DNA from: Actinophytocola gossypii
GTDB lineage: Bacteria > Actinomycetota > Actinomycetes > Mycobacteriales > Pseudonocardiaceae
Reading direction: 5' to 3'
DNA: 64,000 bases
NCBI RefSeq assembly: GCF_025165815.1
Contig: NZ_JAFFZE010000028.1
Span: forward strand, 1-64,000
The stretch's first letter is position 1. The number at the start of each line of letters is the position of its first letter. The notes beneath the pieces were generated by a model, which did not search any database, was not told the DNA's origin, and saw only the letters and a program-made list of their open reading frames with translations. Shown here piece after piece: positions 15,590 through 23,892 of the stretch. The translations under genes and the position numbers were made by a program.

Positions 15590-17665
15590 GTGCCGACCAG
15601 CAACGAGGCCGATCGTCAGGTTGTTCTCGAGCAGGAGTACGTGACCGCCCTGTACGCCAGACTGGACGCCCTACGCGAACAGGCGGCGACCTGGCTGTCC
15701 ACGGCTCGGGATGCCGGCGCGGATCGGGAGACGACGGCGTTGTGGCAGGCGGAACTGGCTCGACTGGAATCCGTCGAGGACGGACTGTGCTTCGGGCGGT
15801 TGGACCTGCGTGACGGACGCCGCGTCTACATCGGCCGCCTGGGACTGTTCCGGGACGAGGATGAGGAGCCGTTGCTTCTCGACTGGCGAGCACCGGCGGC
15901 CCGCCCGTTCTACACCGCGACCATGGCCGCCGCGCACGGCGTCCGACGGCGACGACGCATCACGACCCGAGGACGCGTGGTCCTCGCGCTGGACGACGAA
16001 CTGCTCGATCCGGACACCGCCGAGGAAGGTGCCCTGGTCGGGGAGGCCGCGTTGGTGGCGGCGCTGACGGCGGATCGAACCGGTCGGATGCGCGACATCG
16101 TGACCACGCTGCAGACCGAGCAGGACCGCATCGTCCCCGACGGATACGCCGGGGTGCTGGTGGTGCAGGGTGGCCCGGGGACGGGCAAGACCGCGGTCGC
16201 ACTGCACCGGCTGGCCTACCTGCTGTACACCCGTCCACACCTGCGCACGCGGGGTGTGCTGATCGTCGGCCCCAGCGAGGTCTTCCTGGACTACATCGGG
16301 CAGGTGCTGCCCGGTCTGGGCGAGCACGCCGTGGTGACGGGGACCATCGCCCAGCTACGTCCGGACGTTCGGGTCAACCGCACTGACCCACCCGAGATCG
16401 CCGAGGCCAAGGGCCGGGCCGACATGGTCGACCGGATCGCCGCGATGGTCCGTTCGCGGGTGCGCGGTCCCGACGAACCGGTCGAGGTGGAGTTCGAGCA
16501 GCAGGCGGTGCGGCTGGATCCGCCGGAGTGCCGCCGCGCTCTGGCCATGGCGTCCGGGACGGGACTACCGCACAACCAGGCACGGCTGGTGTTCCAGCAA
16601 CGGATCGTCGAGCTGCTCGCACAGCGCCTGATCGACCGGATGGAGGGTGTGGTGTTCACCGACACCGGCGAGGTTATCGACGGTGGCAGCGCCGACGGCC
16701 GGCTCAGCGTCGCCGACGTGCGTGCGCTGGCCGCCGCCGGCGTGGTGCTGGACCCTGACGGTGATGAGGACCGTGACGCCCCGAAACGCCTCCTGGACGA
16801 GGTCGACGTCACCCACCTGCGCAGCGCCTTGCTGGCCGACGTTGCGGTGCGCCACGTGCTGGACGAGCTGTGGCCACCGCTGACCGCGCAGCAGGTGGTG
16901 GCCGACCTGTTCGCCAACCAGAACAAGCAGTGGAGCACGCCGGACATTCCGTTGCTGGACGAGGCCGCGGCCATGATCGGAGCCGAAGGCGGGGTGACGT
17001 ACGGACACGTGGTGGTCGACGAAGCACAGGAACTGTCCCCGATGGCCTCGCGGATGGTGATGCGCCGCTGCCCCACCAGATCGATGACCATCGTCGGCGA
17101 CCTCGCCCAGACCAGCGACCCGGCCGGCGCCTCGTCCTGGGAAGCCGTTCTGCGGCCGCACGTGGACGACCGCTGGCGATTGGCCCAGCTCAGCATCAAC
17201 TACCGAACCCCGGCGGAGATCATGACCGCCACCGACGACCTTTTCGCCACGCACCACCCCGACCTGCGGCGACCCCGGTCCGTACGGGCCGCCGGTGAAT
17301 CACCCTGGCGCCAACACACCACACCCGCCGACCTGCCCGACGTCGTCACCGAAGTCGTCACCGAACACACCAACGGCCAGCTCGCGATCATCACCCCACC
17401 GGCCCACCGAGCCTTGTTCGAGTCGACGTTGCGCCTCCCCAGGCCACCCACGATCAGCGACCCCGTAGTCGTGCTGACGCCCGCCCAGGCCAAAGGACTG
17501 GAATTCGATGCCGTGCTGATCGTCGATCCGGCCGCGATCCTCGCCGCCCCGCTGGGCCACAACGACCTCTACGTCGCCATGACCCGCGCCACCCGGCAAC
17601 TGGGCATCGTGCACCCCGGCCCGGTACCGGGCGAACTGCTCCGGATCCAGGAACGCAAACCTTGA
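15590..17665 (+). CDS. helR: HelR-type RNA polymerase-associated helicase (UvrD-like superfamily 1)
   Basis: This is a 691-residue protein. A coiled N-terminal arm (about 10-60) precedes the HelD/HelR core with Walker A GGPGTGKTA (194-202), Walker B-like VVVDEAQEL, and NYRTPAEIM and TPAQAKGLEFDAVLIVDP motifs near the C-terminus. Actinobacterial HelR displaces rifamycin-blocked RNA polymerase and confers rifampicin tolerance; HelD proteins recycle stalled polymerase. I saw no clear rifamycin-associated element upstream. GTG 15590 is the chosen start; an in-frame GTG at 15554 is an alternative. The subfamily (HelR versus HelD) is inferred from size and motifs. Confidence 0.82.
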   Translation: MPTSNEADRQVVLEQEYVTALYARLDALREQAATWLSTARDAGADRETTALWQAELARLESVEDGLCFGRLDLRDGRRVYIGRLGLFRDEDEEPLLLDWRAPAARPFYTATMAAAHGVRRRRRITTRGRVVLALDDELLDPDTAEEGALVGEAALVAALTADRTGRMRDIVTTLQTEQDRIVPDGYAGVLVVQGGPGTGKTAVALHRLAYLLYTRPHLRTRGVLIVGPSEVFLDYIGQVLPGLGEHAVVTGTIAQLRPDVRVNRTDPPEIAEAKGRADMVDRIAAMVRSRVRGPDEPVEVEFEQQAVRLDPPECRRALAMASGTGLPHNQARLVFQQRIVELLAQRLIDRMEGVVFTDTGEVIDGGSADGRLSVADVRALAAAGVVLDPDGDEDRDAPKRLLDEVDVTHLRSALLADVAVRHVLDELWPPLTAQQVVADLFANQNKQWSTPDIPLLDEAAAMIGAEGGVTYGHVVVDEAQELSPMASRMVMRRCPTRSMTIVGDLAQTSDPAGASSWEAVLRPHVDDRWRLAQLSINYRTPAEIMTATDDLFATHHPDLRRPRSVRAAGESPWRQHTTPADLPDVVTEVVTEHTNGQLAIITPPAHRALFESTLRLPRPPTISDPVVVLTPAQAKGLEFDAVLIVDPAAILAAPLGHNDLYVAMTRATRQLGIVHPGPVPGELLRIQERKP

Positions 17666-18019
17666 CAGTTCCGCATCGCCCACGTTCGTCCGCAGACCAG
17701 GGTCTGTTCCAAGATCGGCTGTTTCCCTGCGGCTCACCCCGCTGACCGCGTCCGCGGTGAACGGCGAGGTACTGCTCCGCGACGAGGCGGCCGAGAAGTA
17801 CCACGCGGTCGAGGGCGGCCGTGGCCGCCTACGTCACCCGCAGCGTGCCGATGTTCCTCGACCAGGCAGCGTTCGCGTATTCCCCTCGCCCAGTTTGAGA
17901 GTTCTCGATCACGCTGCCGCCCCGTGCTGTTCGGGCTCCGAAATCTGCCTGTTCGACGACAACCGGGGAAGGGGCTGATTCCGTCCTGGCAGTGCCGACC
18001 GAACAGATGCGGAGTCGAG
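17666..18019. other. Intergenic region without a clear gene
   Basis: These 354 bases have only short overlapping frames. A 74-codon frame at 17757 (NGEVLLRDEAAEKYHAVEG) is not recognisable and has no ribosome site. I see no RNA gene. The end nearest 18020 is somewhat AT-rich and may hold the lipoprotein promoter. Confidence 0.4.
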
Positions 18020-18634
18020 ATGATGCGGACCGCGGCCACTATTTCGGTGCTCACAGCGGCGGTCGTCACCCTGACCTCCTGCGGAGCAAACCACAGCACG
18101 CCAGGCGATCCCTCGACCAAGGTCACCGATCCGGCGCTGCGCGCCGCCGCGGCGGCGGTGCAACCCATGCTCGAACAGTCGTTCCCGGACACCTTCGCCG
18201 GACTCGAGATCCGCCAGGACGTGCCCGCACTGATCGTCTACCGCAAGCCGGACCCCCCGTTGGACGCCAAGGTCTCCCGCGCCGCACCCGAGGTGCGCGT
18301 GGAGTTCCGCGACGCGCGGTACAGCCTGACCGAGATGACAGCGGCAGGCGACCGCCTCATGGACGACCGCGACTACTGGAAGACCCGCGGCACGACCGTT
18401 GTCGCCGTCGGCCCAGCCGTCGACGGCTCGGGCGTGCGAGTCACGACCTCGAACGCGGCCGACGGTTTCACCGAGGCTCTGCGGAACCACTACCCGGCCA
18501 TGTCATTCGACGTGCGACAGGGCAACGACGTCGTCCCTCCCATCTACACTCGCTCGATGCCCCCCTTGACCGGCCCACTGCCGACCCACACCAAGGAGAT
18601 CTGGACCCATCCGGTGCCGCCCCATACCGAATGA
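18020..18634 (+). CDS. Secreted lipoprotein of unknown function
   Basis: This is a 204-residue protein. A signal peptide MMRTAATISVLTAAVVTLTSC ends in a lipobox (LTSC, Cys21), so it is probably anchored on the outer face of the membrane. The mature part has alternating strands and polar residues, with no family recognised; the C-terminus is proline-rich. Two ATG codons (18020 and 18023) are possible, with GGAG at 18011-18014. It stands alone, transcribed like helR but more than 350 bp downstream. Confidence 0.7.
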   Translation: MMRTAATISVLTAAVVTLTSCGANHSTPGDPSTKVTDPALRAAAAAVQPMLEQSFPDTFAGLEIRQDVPALIVYRKPDPPLDAKVSRAAPEVRVEFRDARYSLTEMTAAGDRLMDDRDYWKTRGTTVVAVGPAVDGSGVRVTTSNAADGFTEALRNHYPAMSFDVRQGNDVVPPIYTRSMPPLTGPLPTHTKEIWTHPVPPHTE

Positions 18635-19589
18635 AGGCGGGACTCGATCCATCCCTCCGTGGACTTCGAGGTGAGAACCAGCGGCATGCAACATGGGCAA
18701 GGTGATCAACCCTCAGCCTCTCGCGTTTGTGACCGGGCCGCCCGACGGCAGGCATCATTCGGTATCGCGTTCCGCGCGACTACTGCGCCGAGTGTGCGCG
18801 CGGCGAAGCGTGGTCAAGCGGCGACGGGATCATGAGGTGTCGCCTGTGCGAAACATCAATCTCTTGGGGTTGAGGTAGTTGACGAAGTACTAGCCGAACT
18901 AATCGTGTCCGCCAACCCGCGTGGAGCGGCTATTGCGCCGTGGCACTGGACCCGGCGTTAGCAAGCGGGTCCAGTGCAAGCAATCCGCATCTCATGAGGG
19001 CGAAGAAGGGCGCCGTTCGTCAAAGCAGCCAGCAGTATGGTGGACGGATCGCTAGAGCGGCATCACATCACTCCCAGGTCTCATGGTGGCGCCCAGTCGT
19101 GGTGTGCAGGTTCGGGTCGTCGTCATGGAACGCCCAAGGAGCACCCAACGCCAGCCATCGGGATTCGGAATCTCGTCAGCGCGCGCCTCTGTTTGTCGCA
19201 GCGTTTCGAGGACGCTTGCCGAAGGATTAGCCCCTGCTTACGCAGGACGACACTGGATCAACACGCAGACCAAGGGAACAGCCCCGCTGGCGCGGGGCTG
19301 TTCCCTTGGTCACAATGGCGCCGACCGGCCCGCCGCCGTCCTCCCCGCGCCCGCTGGCTGCTCCCGCGCGTCGCAGCCAGAAAAGACCTCGTCGCGATCA
19401 AGGCGTTCGTCCGTCGGCAGGACCCGCCGTGCGGTGGGCCGATTGATCTTGGCGTCCGCCCACTCCCCGTCGAGGAGCGCCCACGGAGCACCCATCTAGC
19501 CGATGTGGATGAGCGGAACGATGACCGATGACCGTATGCAACTACAAAACCGCAGGTCAGCGGTAGCAGCCGACCTGCGGTCTGGGTGG
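18635..19589. other. Long region without an intact gene
   Basis: About 950 bp without a convincing gene. Short frames at 18693, 18940 and 19037 lack ribosome sites. The 19037 frame contains LERHHITPRSHGG, an HNH-endonuclease-like core, then loses similarity, so it may be a relic. A 20-bp perfect hairpin lies at 19268-19311. Base composition is less GC-rich around 18780-19060 than in the flanks, which suggests old foreign or decayed DNA. Confidence 0.5.
19268..19311. terminator. Very long perfect hairpin (20-bp stem, TGGC loop)
   Basis: The arms 19268-19287 and 19292-19311 are perfectly complementary, with core GAACAGCCCCGC / GCGGGGCTGTTC. There is no T-run, but strong actinobacterial terminators often lack one. 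It could end transcription from either side. No intact gene is immediately adjacent. Confidence 0.5.
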
Positions 19590-19662
19590 TACGCCGTCAG
19601 GGACTCGAACCCCGAACCCGCTGGTTAAGAGCCAGCTGCTCTGCCAATTGAGCTAACGGCGC
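19590..19662 (-). tRNA. tRNA-Lys (anticodon CTT)
   Basis: On the minus strand the acceptor arms GCGCCGT / ACGGCGT pair (first pair G-U). The anticodon stem GCTGG/CCAGC encloses CTCTTAA with anticodon CTT, and the T-arm is GGGGTTCGAGTCCC. CC follows the discriminator A. It reads AAG codons. A 7-bp hairpin with arms TGTTGGA/TCCAACA lies just upstream of its 5' end. Confidence 0.95.
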
Positions 19663-19728
19663 CCCTGTTGGAAGGTGCCCTCCAACAGCACGCGCAAACC
19701 GTAGCACGCGCCCTCCGGGCCCCCGAAA

Positions 19729-19782
19729 CCGGATTCCCCTACGAGCTTGTCCATCCGGCTCTGGGCTGTAGGGGGAATCCGG
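19729..19782. promoter_or_regulatory. Inverted repeat between tRNA-Lys and the L,D-transpeptidase gene
   Basis: CCGGATTCCCCTAC (19729-19742) pairs with GTAGGGGGAATCCGG (19768-19782) with a single bulged base. It lies about 50 bp before the transpeptidase start and could be a leader hairpin or an operator. Confidence 0.35.
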
Positions 19783-19831
19783 CACACTAACGAGTGGATC
19801 AGTGGACACGGAGCGAAGTGGCGAGGTAGCG

Positions 19832-21049
19832 ATGGCGGCATGGCGTGGGAGTCGTCGACGGACGGGTGGAATGGTGGCGTTGTCGCTGGTGGTCGTGGCT
19901 CTCGCCGCCGGTTGTACGGGTACCCCGGACGCGGAGCCGCGGCGGAGCGACGACTCCTCCCGGGAGACTTCCTCCACCAAGGCTACTCCACCACCCACGC
20001 CGGTGAAGCTGTCGATCACGCCGGGTAACAACGCGACGGGCATCGCCCCGGGCGCCCCGATCACGGTCGCGGCTGTCGGGGGGAAGCTCACCCGGGTCGT
20101 CCTCAAGAACGATGCCGGGGAGCCCGTCCGCGGTCGCTTGTCTCCCGACGCCACCACCTGGCAGACCACCGAGCCCCTCGGCTTCACCCGGACCTACACC
20201 GCCACCGCCACCGGAATGGGCACCAACGGCAAGCCCGCCACCCTCACCTCGACGTTCAGCACCATCACTCCTGCCCTCCGTGCCGACCTCTCCATGAACC
20301 CCCTCGACGGGCAGACCGTCGGTGTCGGGCAGCCGCTCGCCTTCTACTTCGACACCGACATCAGCAAGAAGCGCGCTGTCGAACGCGCCATCCAGATCAC
20401 CACGACGCCTCCGGTTGAAGGCGCCTTCTACTGGTTCGACGACTCGGAAGTCCACTGGCGCCCCAAAAACTACTGGCCCGCCGGAACAAAGGTAAAAATC
20501 AACGCCGCCATCTACGGCAAGAACTTCGGCAACGGCGTCTACGGCAACAACGACCGGACAGCGAACATCACCATCGGCCGCGCCATCACCGCCGTCGCCG
20601 ACGGTCGCACGCACACCATGAAAGTGAAGGTCGACGGCAAACTGGCCCGCACCATCCCCATCTCCATGGGCAAGCCGGGCCACGAAACCCCGCACGGCAC
20701 CTACGTCGTCATGAGCGAACACCTCGGCTACACCATGGACTCCAGCACCTACGGCGTCCCGACCGACTCCGCGGCCGGCTACCGCACCTACGTCGACATT
20801 GCCAGCCGAATGTCCAACAGCGGCATCTTCTACCACTCAGCACCCTGGTCAGTAGCCGACCAAGGCCAAGACAACGTAAGCCACGGCTGCATCAACATGA
20901 CCACCGCCCACGCCACCTGGCTCCAGAACATCTCCCAAAAAGGCGACATCATCGTCGTCAAGAACTCCGGTGGTCCCGCCCTGGAACCCTGGGACGGCCT
21001 AGGTGACTGGCAGATCCCCTGGCACGAATACAAAAAGGGAAACCGGTAA
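19832..21049 (+). CDS. L,D-transpeptidase lipoprotein with Ig-like domains
   Basis: This is a 405-residue protein. The lipoprotein signal ends LAAGC (Cys28). A Ser/Thr/Pro linker follows, then two Ig-like domains (about 55-250), and a YkuD catalytic domain with IFYHSAPWS and SHGCINM (catalytic cysteine near residue 357). It makes 3-3 cross-links in peptidoglycan outside the membrane, like LdtMt2. ATG 19832 has GAGG at the right distance; GTG 19802 upstream is possible. A stem-loop follows the stop. It borders the integrated element. Confidence 0.92.
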   Translation: MAAWRGSRRRTGGMVALSLVVVALAAGCTGTPDAEPRRSDDSSRETSSTKATPPPTPVKLSITPGNNATGIAPGAPITVAAVGGKLTRVVLKNDAGEPVRGRLSPDATTWQTTEPLGFTRTYTATATGMGTNGKPATLTSTFSTITPALRADLSMNPLDGQTVGVGQPLAFYFDTDISKKRAVERAIQITTTPPVEGAFYWFDDSEVHWRPKNYWPAGTKVKINAAIYGKNFGNGVYGNNDRTANITIGRAITAVADGRTHTMKVKVDGKLARTIPISMGKPGHETPHGTYVVMSEHLGYTMDSSTYGVPTDSAAGYRTYVDIASRMSNSGIFYHSAPWSVADQGQDNVSHGCINMTTAHATWLQNISQKGDIIVVKNSGGPALEPWDGLGDWQIPWHEYKKGNR

Positions 21050-21060
21050 AAAACAAAGAG

Positions 21061-21101
21061 GACCAGCGCTGGCAAGGAACGAAAGCCAGTCAGCGCTGGT
21101 C
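21061..21101 (+). terminator. Stem-loop after the L,D-transpeptidase gene
   Basis: GACCAGCGCTG (21061-21071) and CAGCGCTGGTC (21091-21101) form an 11-bp stem with a 19-base loop, 11 bases after the stop codon. No T-run. Confidence 0.6.
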
Positions 21102-21151
21102 AACACCAAACCCAACCACGCTGGTTCACCAGAAGCTCGCACCGTGGGGGT

Positions 21152-21170
21152 CTGGGGGCTCGGCCCCCAG
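21152..21170. terminator. Hairpin CTGGGGGC-TCG-GCCCCCAG
   Basis: Perfect 8-bp stem with a 3-base loop. It lies downstream of the original tRNA-His on the minus strand and may end its transcript. Confidence 0.45.
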
Positions 21171-21199
21171 ATGAAATGACGAAACCCCACGCCGGGGAA

Positions 21200-21219
21200 G
21201 GTGGCCCCGGAGGGCCACC
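21200..21219. terminator. Hairpin GGTGGCCC-CGGA-GGGCCACC
   Basis: Perfect 8-bp stem with a tetraloop, 16 bases before the attL repeat. It is likely a second terminator for the minus-strand tRNA-His transcript before the element inserted. Confidence 0.45.
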
Positions 21220-21235
21220 GAACACCCGAACACCA

Positions 21236-21281
21236 TGGGGTGAGTGACGGGACTTGAACCCGCGACATCCTGGACCACAAC
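21236..21281. repeat. attL: left 46-bp direct repeat
   Basis: Identical to 40337-40382. It covers the CCA end, T-arm and anticodon-stem 3' side of tRNA-His and stops inside the anticodon loop, where the two copies diverge (AAAGATCC versus CAGGTGCT). Confidence 0.95.
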
Positions 21282-21383
21282 AAAGATCCAGTACGCGGCG
21301 CGTCCCTCGTCATCGACAGATGTGCAGGTCAAGGGCACCTACTGAGGGGGTCTGACCGCACGTGGCCACCCCTGACCGCACAT

Positions 21384-21405
21384 GCCCGCTCCCATTTCGC
21401 TCCCA
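21384..21405 (+). repeat. Putative integrase arm site, left end
   Basis: Two direct CGCTCCCA units 11 bp apart. Twenty of 22 bases match 40246-40267 at the other end, in the same orientation. It lies 103 bp inside attL. Arm-type binding by the integrase or excisionase is inferred from position. Confidence 0.5.
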
Positions 21406-21789
21406 CTCGCCGGACACGAGCCGCGAGCGCTCGCGCCTGAGTGCAACTCGCCGTTGGGCGCGGGCGGCCACGTTGGCGGACGGACCTGGTACGAGGGAAC
21501 GATGCAGCAGCGCAGACCCTCAGGAGAGGGATACGCACGGCCCTTCGTTCCGCTCGCAGGAGAGCCCGACCCACTCCGGGTAGTCCCCCCCCAGATAAGT
21601 ACCTCGGACCGGGCCGGCTGGTTCCGCTCACGGGCTTCGCCTATCGCTGGTGATGCAAGGACGACACCACATCTGGTCGGAGCGCTACGGCGTCCAGCAC
21701 GGCCGAAATTGGGCGCTCCGTCCTCGGGTTGGTAACCGACATTAGGGCCACTGTCACCTCAAGTCGGAGTGCACGCCACGTTCAATGCC

Positions 21790-21868
21790 AAAGAGGCTGG
21801 AGCAGAAAGGGGGAGATCACCTGCGCAAGTTAGCCAGGTGATCTCCCCCCCCCTGCTCCAGCCTCTTT
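21790..21868. terminator. Large two-part hairpin
   Basis: The outer arms AAAGAGGCTGGAGCAG (21790-21805) and 21853-21868 pair over 16 bp. The inner arms GGGGGAGATCACCTG (21809-21823) and 21835-21849 pair over 15 bp. TCTTTTG follows the right arm, so it would work as a strong terminator for rightward transcription. A structural role in replication or transfer is also possible. Confidence 0.55.
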
Positions 21869-21898
21869 TGTCTCTCTGGAGGAACATGCCCACTGGCG

Positions 21899-22018
21899 TG
21901 ACACCTGTGACACAGAAGAAGAGTGGGAAGACTGTACGGAGTAGGTGTGTCACTCCGGTGTCACACCTGTTGTCGCAGGTCAGAGCCCGTTGAGTGACAG
22001 AGTGACAGGTGTGACACC
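21899..22018 (+). repeat. 120-bp repeat, copy 1
   Basis: Shares a long core (GTGGGAAGACTGTACGGAG, then GGTGTGTCACTCCGGTGTCA) with 22111-22211 and 23741-23860. It contains several forms of the iteron-like word GTGTCACACCTG / CAGGTGTGACAC. Confidence 0.85.
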
Positions 22019-22110
22019 CAGGACCAGTCTCGAAGTGTCACAACGGTGCGGGCGGGGATGCCGTTCGGCTACCCCCACACGCTCCCGGATGGCCAGCTGT
22101 TCTAACAAGA

Positions 22111-22211
22111 GAAGGGTGGGAAGACTGTACGGAGTAGGTGTGTCACTCCGGTGTCACATCTGTTTCCGCAGGTCAGCGCGCATTACATGACAGAGTGACA
22201 GGCGTTACACC
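22111..22211 (+). repeat. 120-bp repeat, copy 2 (about 100 bp, diverged)
   Basis: The middle 50 bases are nearly identical to copy 1; the ends have drifted (GTGTCACATCTG, CAGGCGTTACAC). Confidence 0.8.
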
Positions 22212-22407
22212 AGTGCGCCACGCACTTCTCGTAGATTCTGCTACTCAGCTCTGCTGAACGTTGGTCGACGCCCCGAAATCGGAGGATCAGGTTCGGCCTG
22301 TGACGCCTGCGACGCGAGCCACTCCCAGGGGTGTGTTGCCAGGTCAGAAGCGGTGCTGCGGTCCTCTGGAGATGTCGCGCGATACAACGGTGTGGGGACG
22401 CGCTGTG

Positions 22408-22435
22408 TCACACACTCCAGTGTTGTAGTGTGTGA
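22408..22435. repeat. Inverted repeat TCACACACT / AGTGTGTGA
   Basis: Perfect 9-bp arms with a 10-base spacer in the non-coding left end. It could be a protein-binding site or hairpin. Confidence 0.4.
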
Positions 22436-22571
22436 TGCAGACAGTGTGTCCCAGGGGACGAACCTGCTGGTAGACGCCTCTGCGGCGCACCTGTAAGTAG
22501 TGAAGATTTGCCAGCGCAGGCCGGGGAGCTACTGCGTCCCCGGCCCTTGCTGGCTGGGTCCTCCAGCCCAC

Positions 22572-22757
22572 CTAGCCGACCAAAACCAGGAGGCTCCCGA
22601 GGATCCAGGCGACGAGCCCGGCTGCCGCTTCGGTGCTGGGTTCGTCGCTCATAATTGCAAGCAAATCGAACCCAAGCGCCGCGAGCAGCACCAGCCGCCA
22701 CCATCTGCCACGACCATCCCCTTCAGGGGGGACGTGACTTGTGACTCGCGTGTCCAT
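22572..22757 (-). CDS. Small two-helix membrane protein, 61 residues
   Basis: The frame encodes a short polar N-terminus (MDTRVTSHVPPEGDGRG) and two hydrophobic segments, WRLVLLAALGFDLLAIM and GLVAWILGSLLVLVG. A near-perfect ribosome site GGAGGAG lies 8 bases before ATG 22757, which argues for a real gene. No family is recognised. It is transcribed away from the replication and transfer genes. Confidence 0.6.
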   Translation of the reverse strand: MDTRVTSHVPPEGDGRGRWWRLVLLAALGFDLLAIMSDEPSTEAAAGLVAWILGSLLVLVG

Positions 22758-22889
22758 GGGCAACTCCTCCTCGTCACCCGAAGCCGGCCTTTCCGACCCC
22801 GGGTCGTCCGGGAGCGGCAGCAACCGCAGCAAGCAAGGTGAAGTGCCCTGGCCGTGCAAGTCTCGGGCAGGCTATCGAACCCCTCGGAG

Positions 22890-22919
22890 TTGACTTGAGC
22901 CCGGTCTGTGTGCTAGTAG
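22890..22919 (+). promoter_or_regulatory. Sigma-70-like promoter
   Basis: TTGACT (22890-22895), 18 bases, TAGTAG (22914-22919). It precedes the small gene pair at 22988 and 23191. Confidence 0.4.
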
Positions 22920-22987
22920 GTTCGGTGTGGGCCGACTGCCCACCGGGTTCCGGCCGGGCAGTCCAACGTCGGCTGCTGCCCTGACCT

Positions 22988-23194
22988 GTGCTATTCGCCG
23001 GTCTTCCGCCGAACTCCGTGCACCAGCGGGATGCAGTTCGGCTGCTCGCAGCCGCCCTCGATGTCAGGCTCGACCGAGGTGCAACACCCTGCGAGGTTGC
23101 AGCCTGCCTTCTCGATCGTAAGGCGTGGGAACAGGTCGAGCCCCTCCGGCTGGACGTAATGCCAGAGCTTCGTGCGACGACGACACTTCCATGA
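22988..23194 (+). CDS. Hypothetical protein, 68 residues
   Basis: GTG 22988 is the only start before an in-frame stop. The product has an amphipathic middle (RDAVRLLAAALDVRLDRG). Its stop overlaps the ATG of the next gene (ATGA), which is the main support that it is translated. No ribosome site is obvious. Unknown function. Confidence 0.45.
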   Translation: MLFAGLPPNSVHQRDAVRLLAAALDVRLDRGATPCEVAACLLDRKAWEQVEPLRLDVMPELRATTTLP

Positions 23195-23613
23195 GAGTGG
23201 TCGATGTGGCTCAAATTGTGGCAGCGTTCGGAGGGCTCGCCGGTTTCGCAGCGCTCAGTATGGAGGTGAGGTGGCGCAGGAACGGCCGGAAGGTGCCCTC
23301 GACCGATCTACTGGCGAGTCTCGGATGGCTCATGGAGCAACTCGCCGAGCTCACCGCCGCCGGCCAGAGACTCGCATGGTTCACCGACGAACCGAAGAAG
23401 CGGGAGACGCGGCTACTGGCGGTCCTGAATACCCAGATCGTGGACGATAAGCTCAACAGGCTCGTCGGCGAGGCGAGGGCCGGGTACCGCCGCGCGTTCG
23501 CGTCTTCCTCAAGTGTGCATCAGGATCGTCAGATGATGCATGTCGAGGCAGCACGTAAAGCCTGCATTGAAGCAATTGAGCGAGCCGGCGAGCTTCGCCG
23601 AAAGTACGGTTGA
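23191..23613 (+). CDS. Hypothetical protein with N-terminal membrane segment
   Basis: This is a 140-residue protein. The hydrophobic stretch VAQIVAAFGGLAGFAALSM (residues 5-23) is followed by a basic stop-transfer segment and a long helical, charged region. The start overlaps the stop of the preceding small gene. It has no recognised family. It lies between repeat copies 2 and 3 in the left part of the element. Confidence 0.6.
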   Translation: MRVVDVAQIVAAFGGLAGFAALSMEVRWRRNGRKVPSTDLLASLGWLMEQLAELTAAGQRLAWFTDEPKKRETRLLAVLNTQIVDDKLNRLVGEARAGYRRAFASSSSVHQDRQMMHVEAARKACIEAIERAGELRRKYG

Positions 23614-23740
23614 CGAGTACGCGCTTCGAGTGACTTGCGGGCCGCGGGCCCAGGCAACAGCAAGGGAGTGCGAAAGCGCTCGCGGAACTCGACTCCGTTG
23701 TCAGGCATGACTGCCCGCACCTCCGGTAACTACGTCCACC

Positions 23741-23860
23741 TGACACCTGTGACACAGAGAAAGAGTGGGAAGGCTGTACGGAGTAGGTGTGTCACTCCGG
23801 TGTCACACCTGTTGTTGCAGGTCAGAGTGGGTTGAGTGACAGAGTGGCAGGTGTGACACC
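23741..23860 (+). repeat. 120-bp repeat, copy 3
   Basis: Nearly identical in layout to copy 1 over all 120 bases, with scattered substitutions. It lies immediately downstream of the 2H phosphoesterase gene on the opposite strand and 1.7 kb from copies 1 and 2. Confidence 0.85.
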
Positions 23861-23892
23861 TGTGACCGGGGGACTTGGTGTCACACCGTGAT

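Larger units (their letters stand above)
21282..22571. other. Non-coding left end of the element, repeat-rich
   Basis: About 1.3 kb without a credible gene; frames at 21382 and 21945 lack ribosome sites and family similarity. It holds the left arm site, a 79-base double hairpin, two copies of a 100-120-bp repeat and an inverted repeat at 22408-22435. Such regions in these elements usually contain the origin of replication and sites for replication or regulation proteins. Confidence 0.6.

Noticed and set aside
17757..17978. Short frame with NGEVLLRDEAAEKYHAVEG between helR and the lipoprotein gene
   Set aside because: The sequence becomes random after 35 residues, there is no ribosome site and no neighbour coupling.
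19224..19365. Three hairpin-prone stretches that look like decayed type I-E CRISPR repeats (for example GGATTAGCCCCTGCTTACGC at 19224)
   Set aside because: The units are not alike, their centres are about 50 and 62 bp apart, and no cas genes are present. One is a 20-bp perfect hairpin, which is not CRISPR-like.
21382..21735. 117-codon frame inside the left end of the element
   Set aside because: No ribosome site and unlikely composition. It covers the arm-site region, and no similar protein is recognised.
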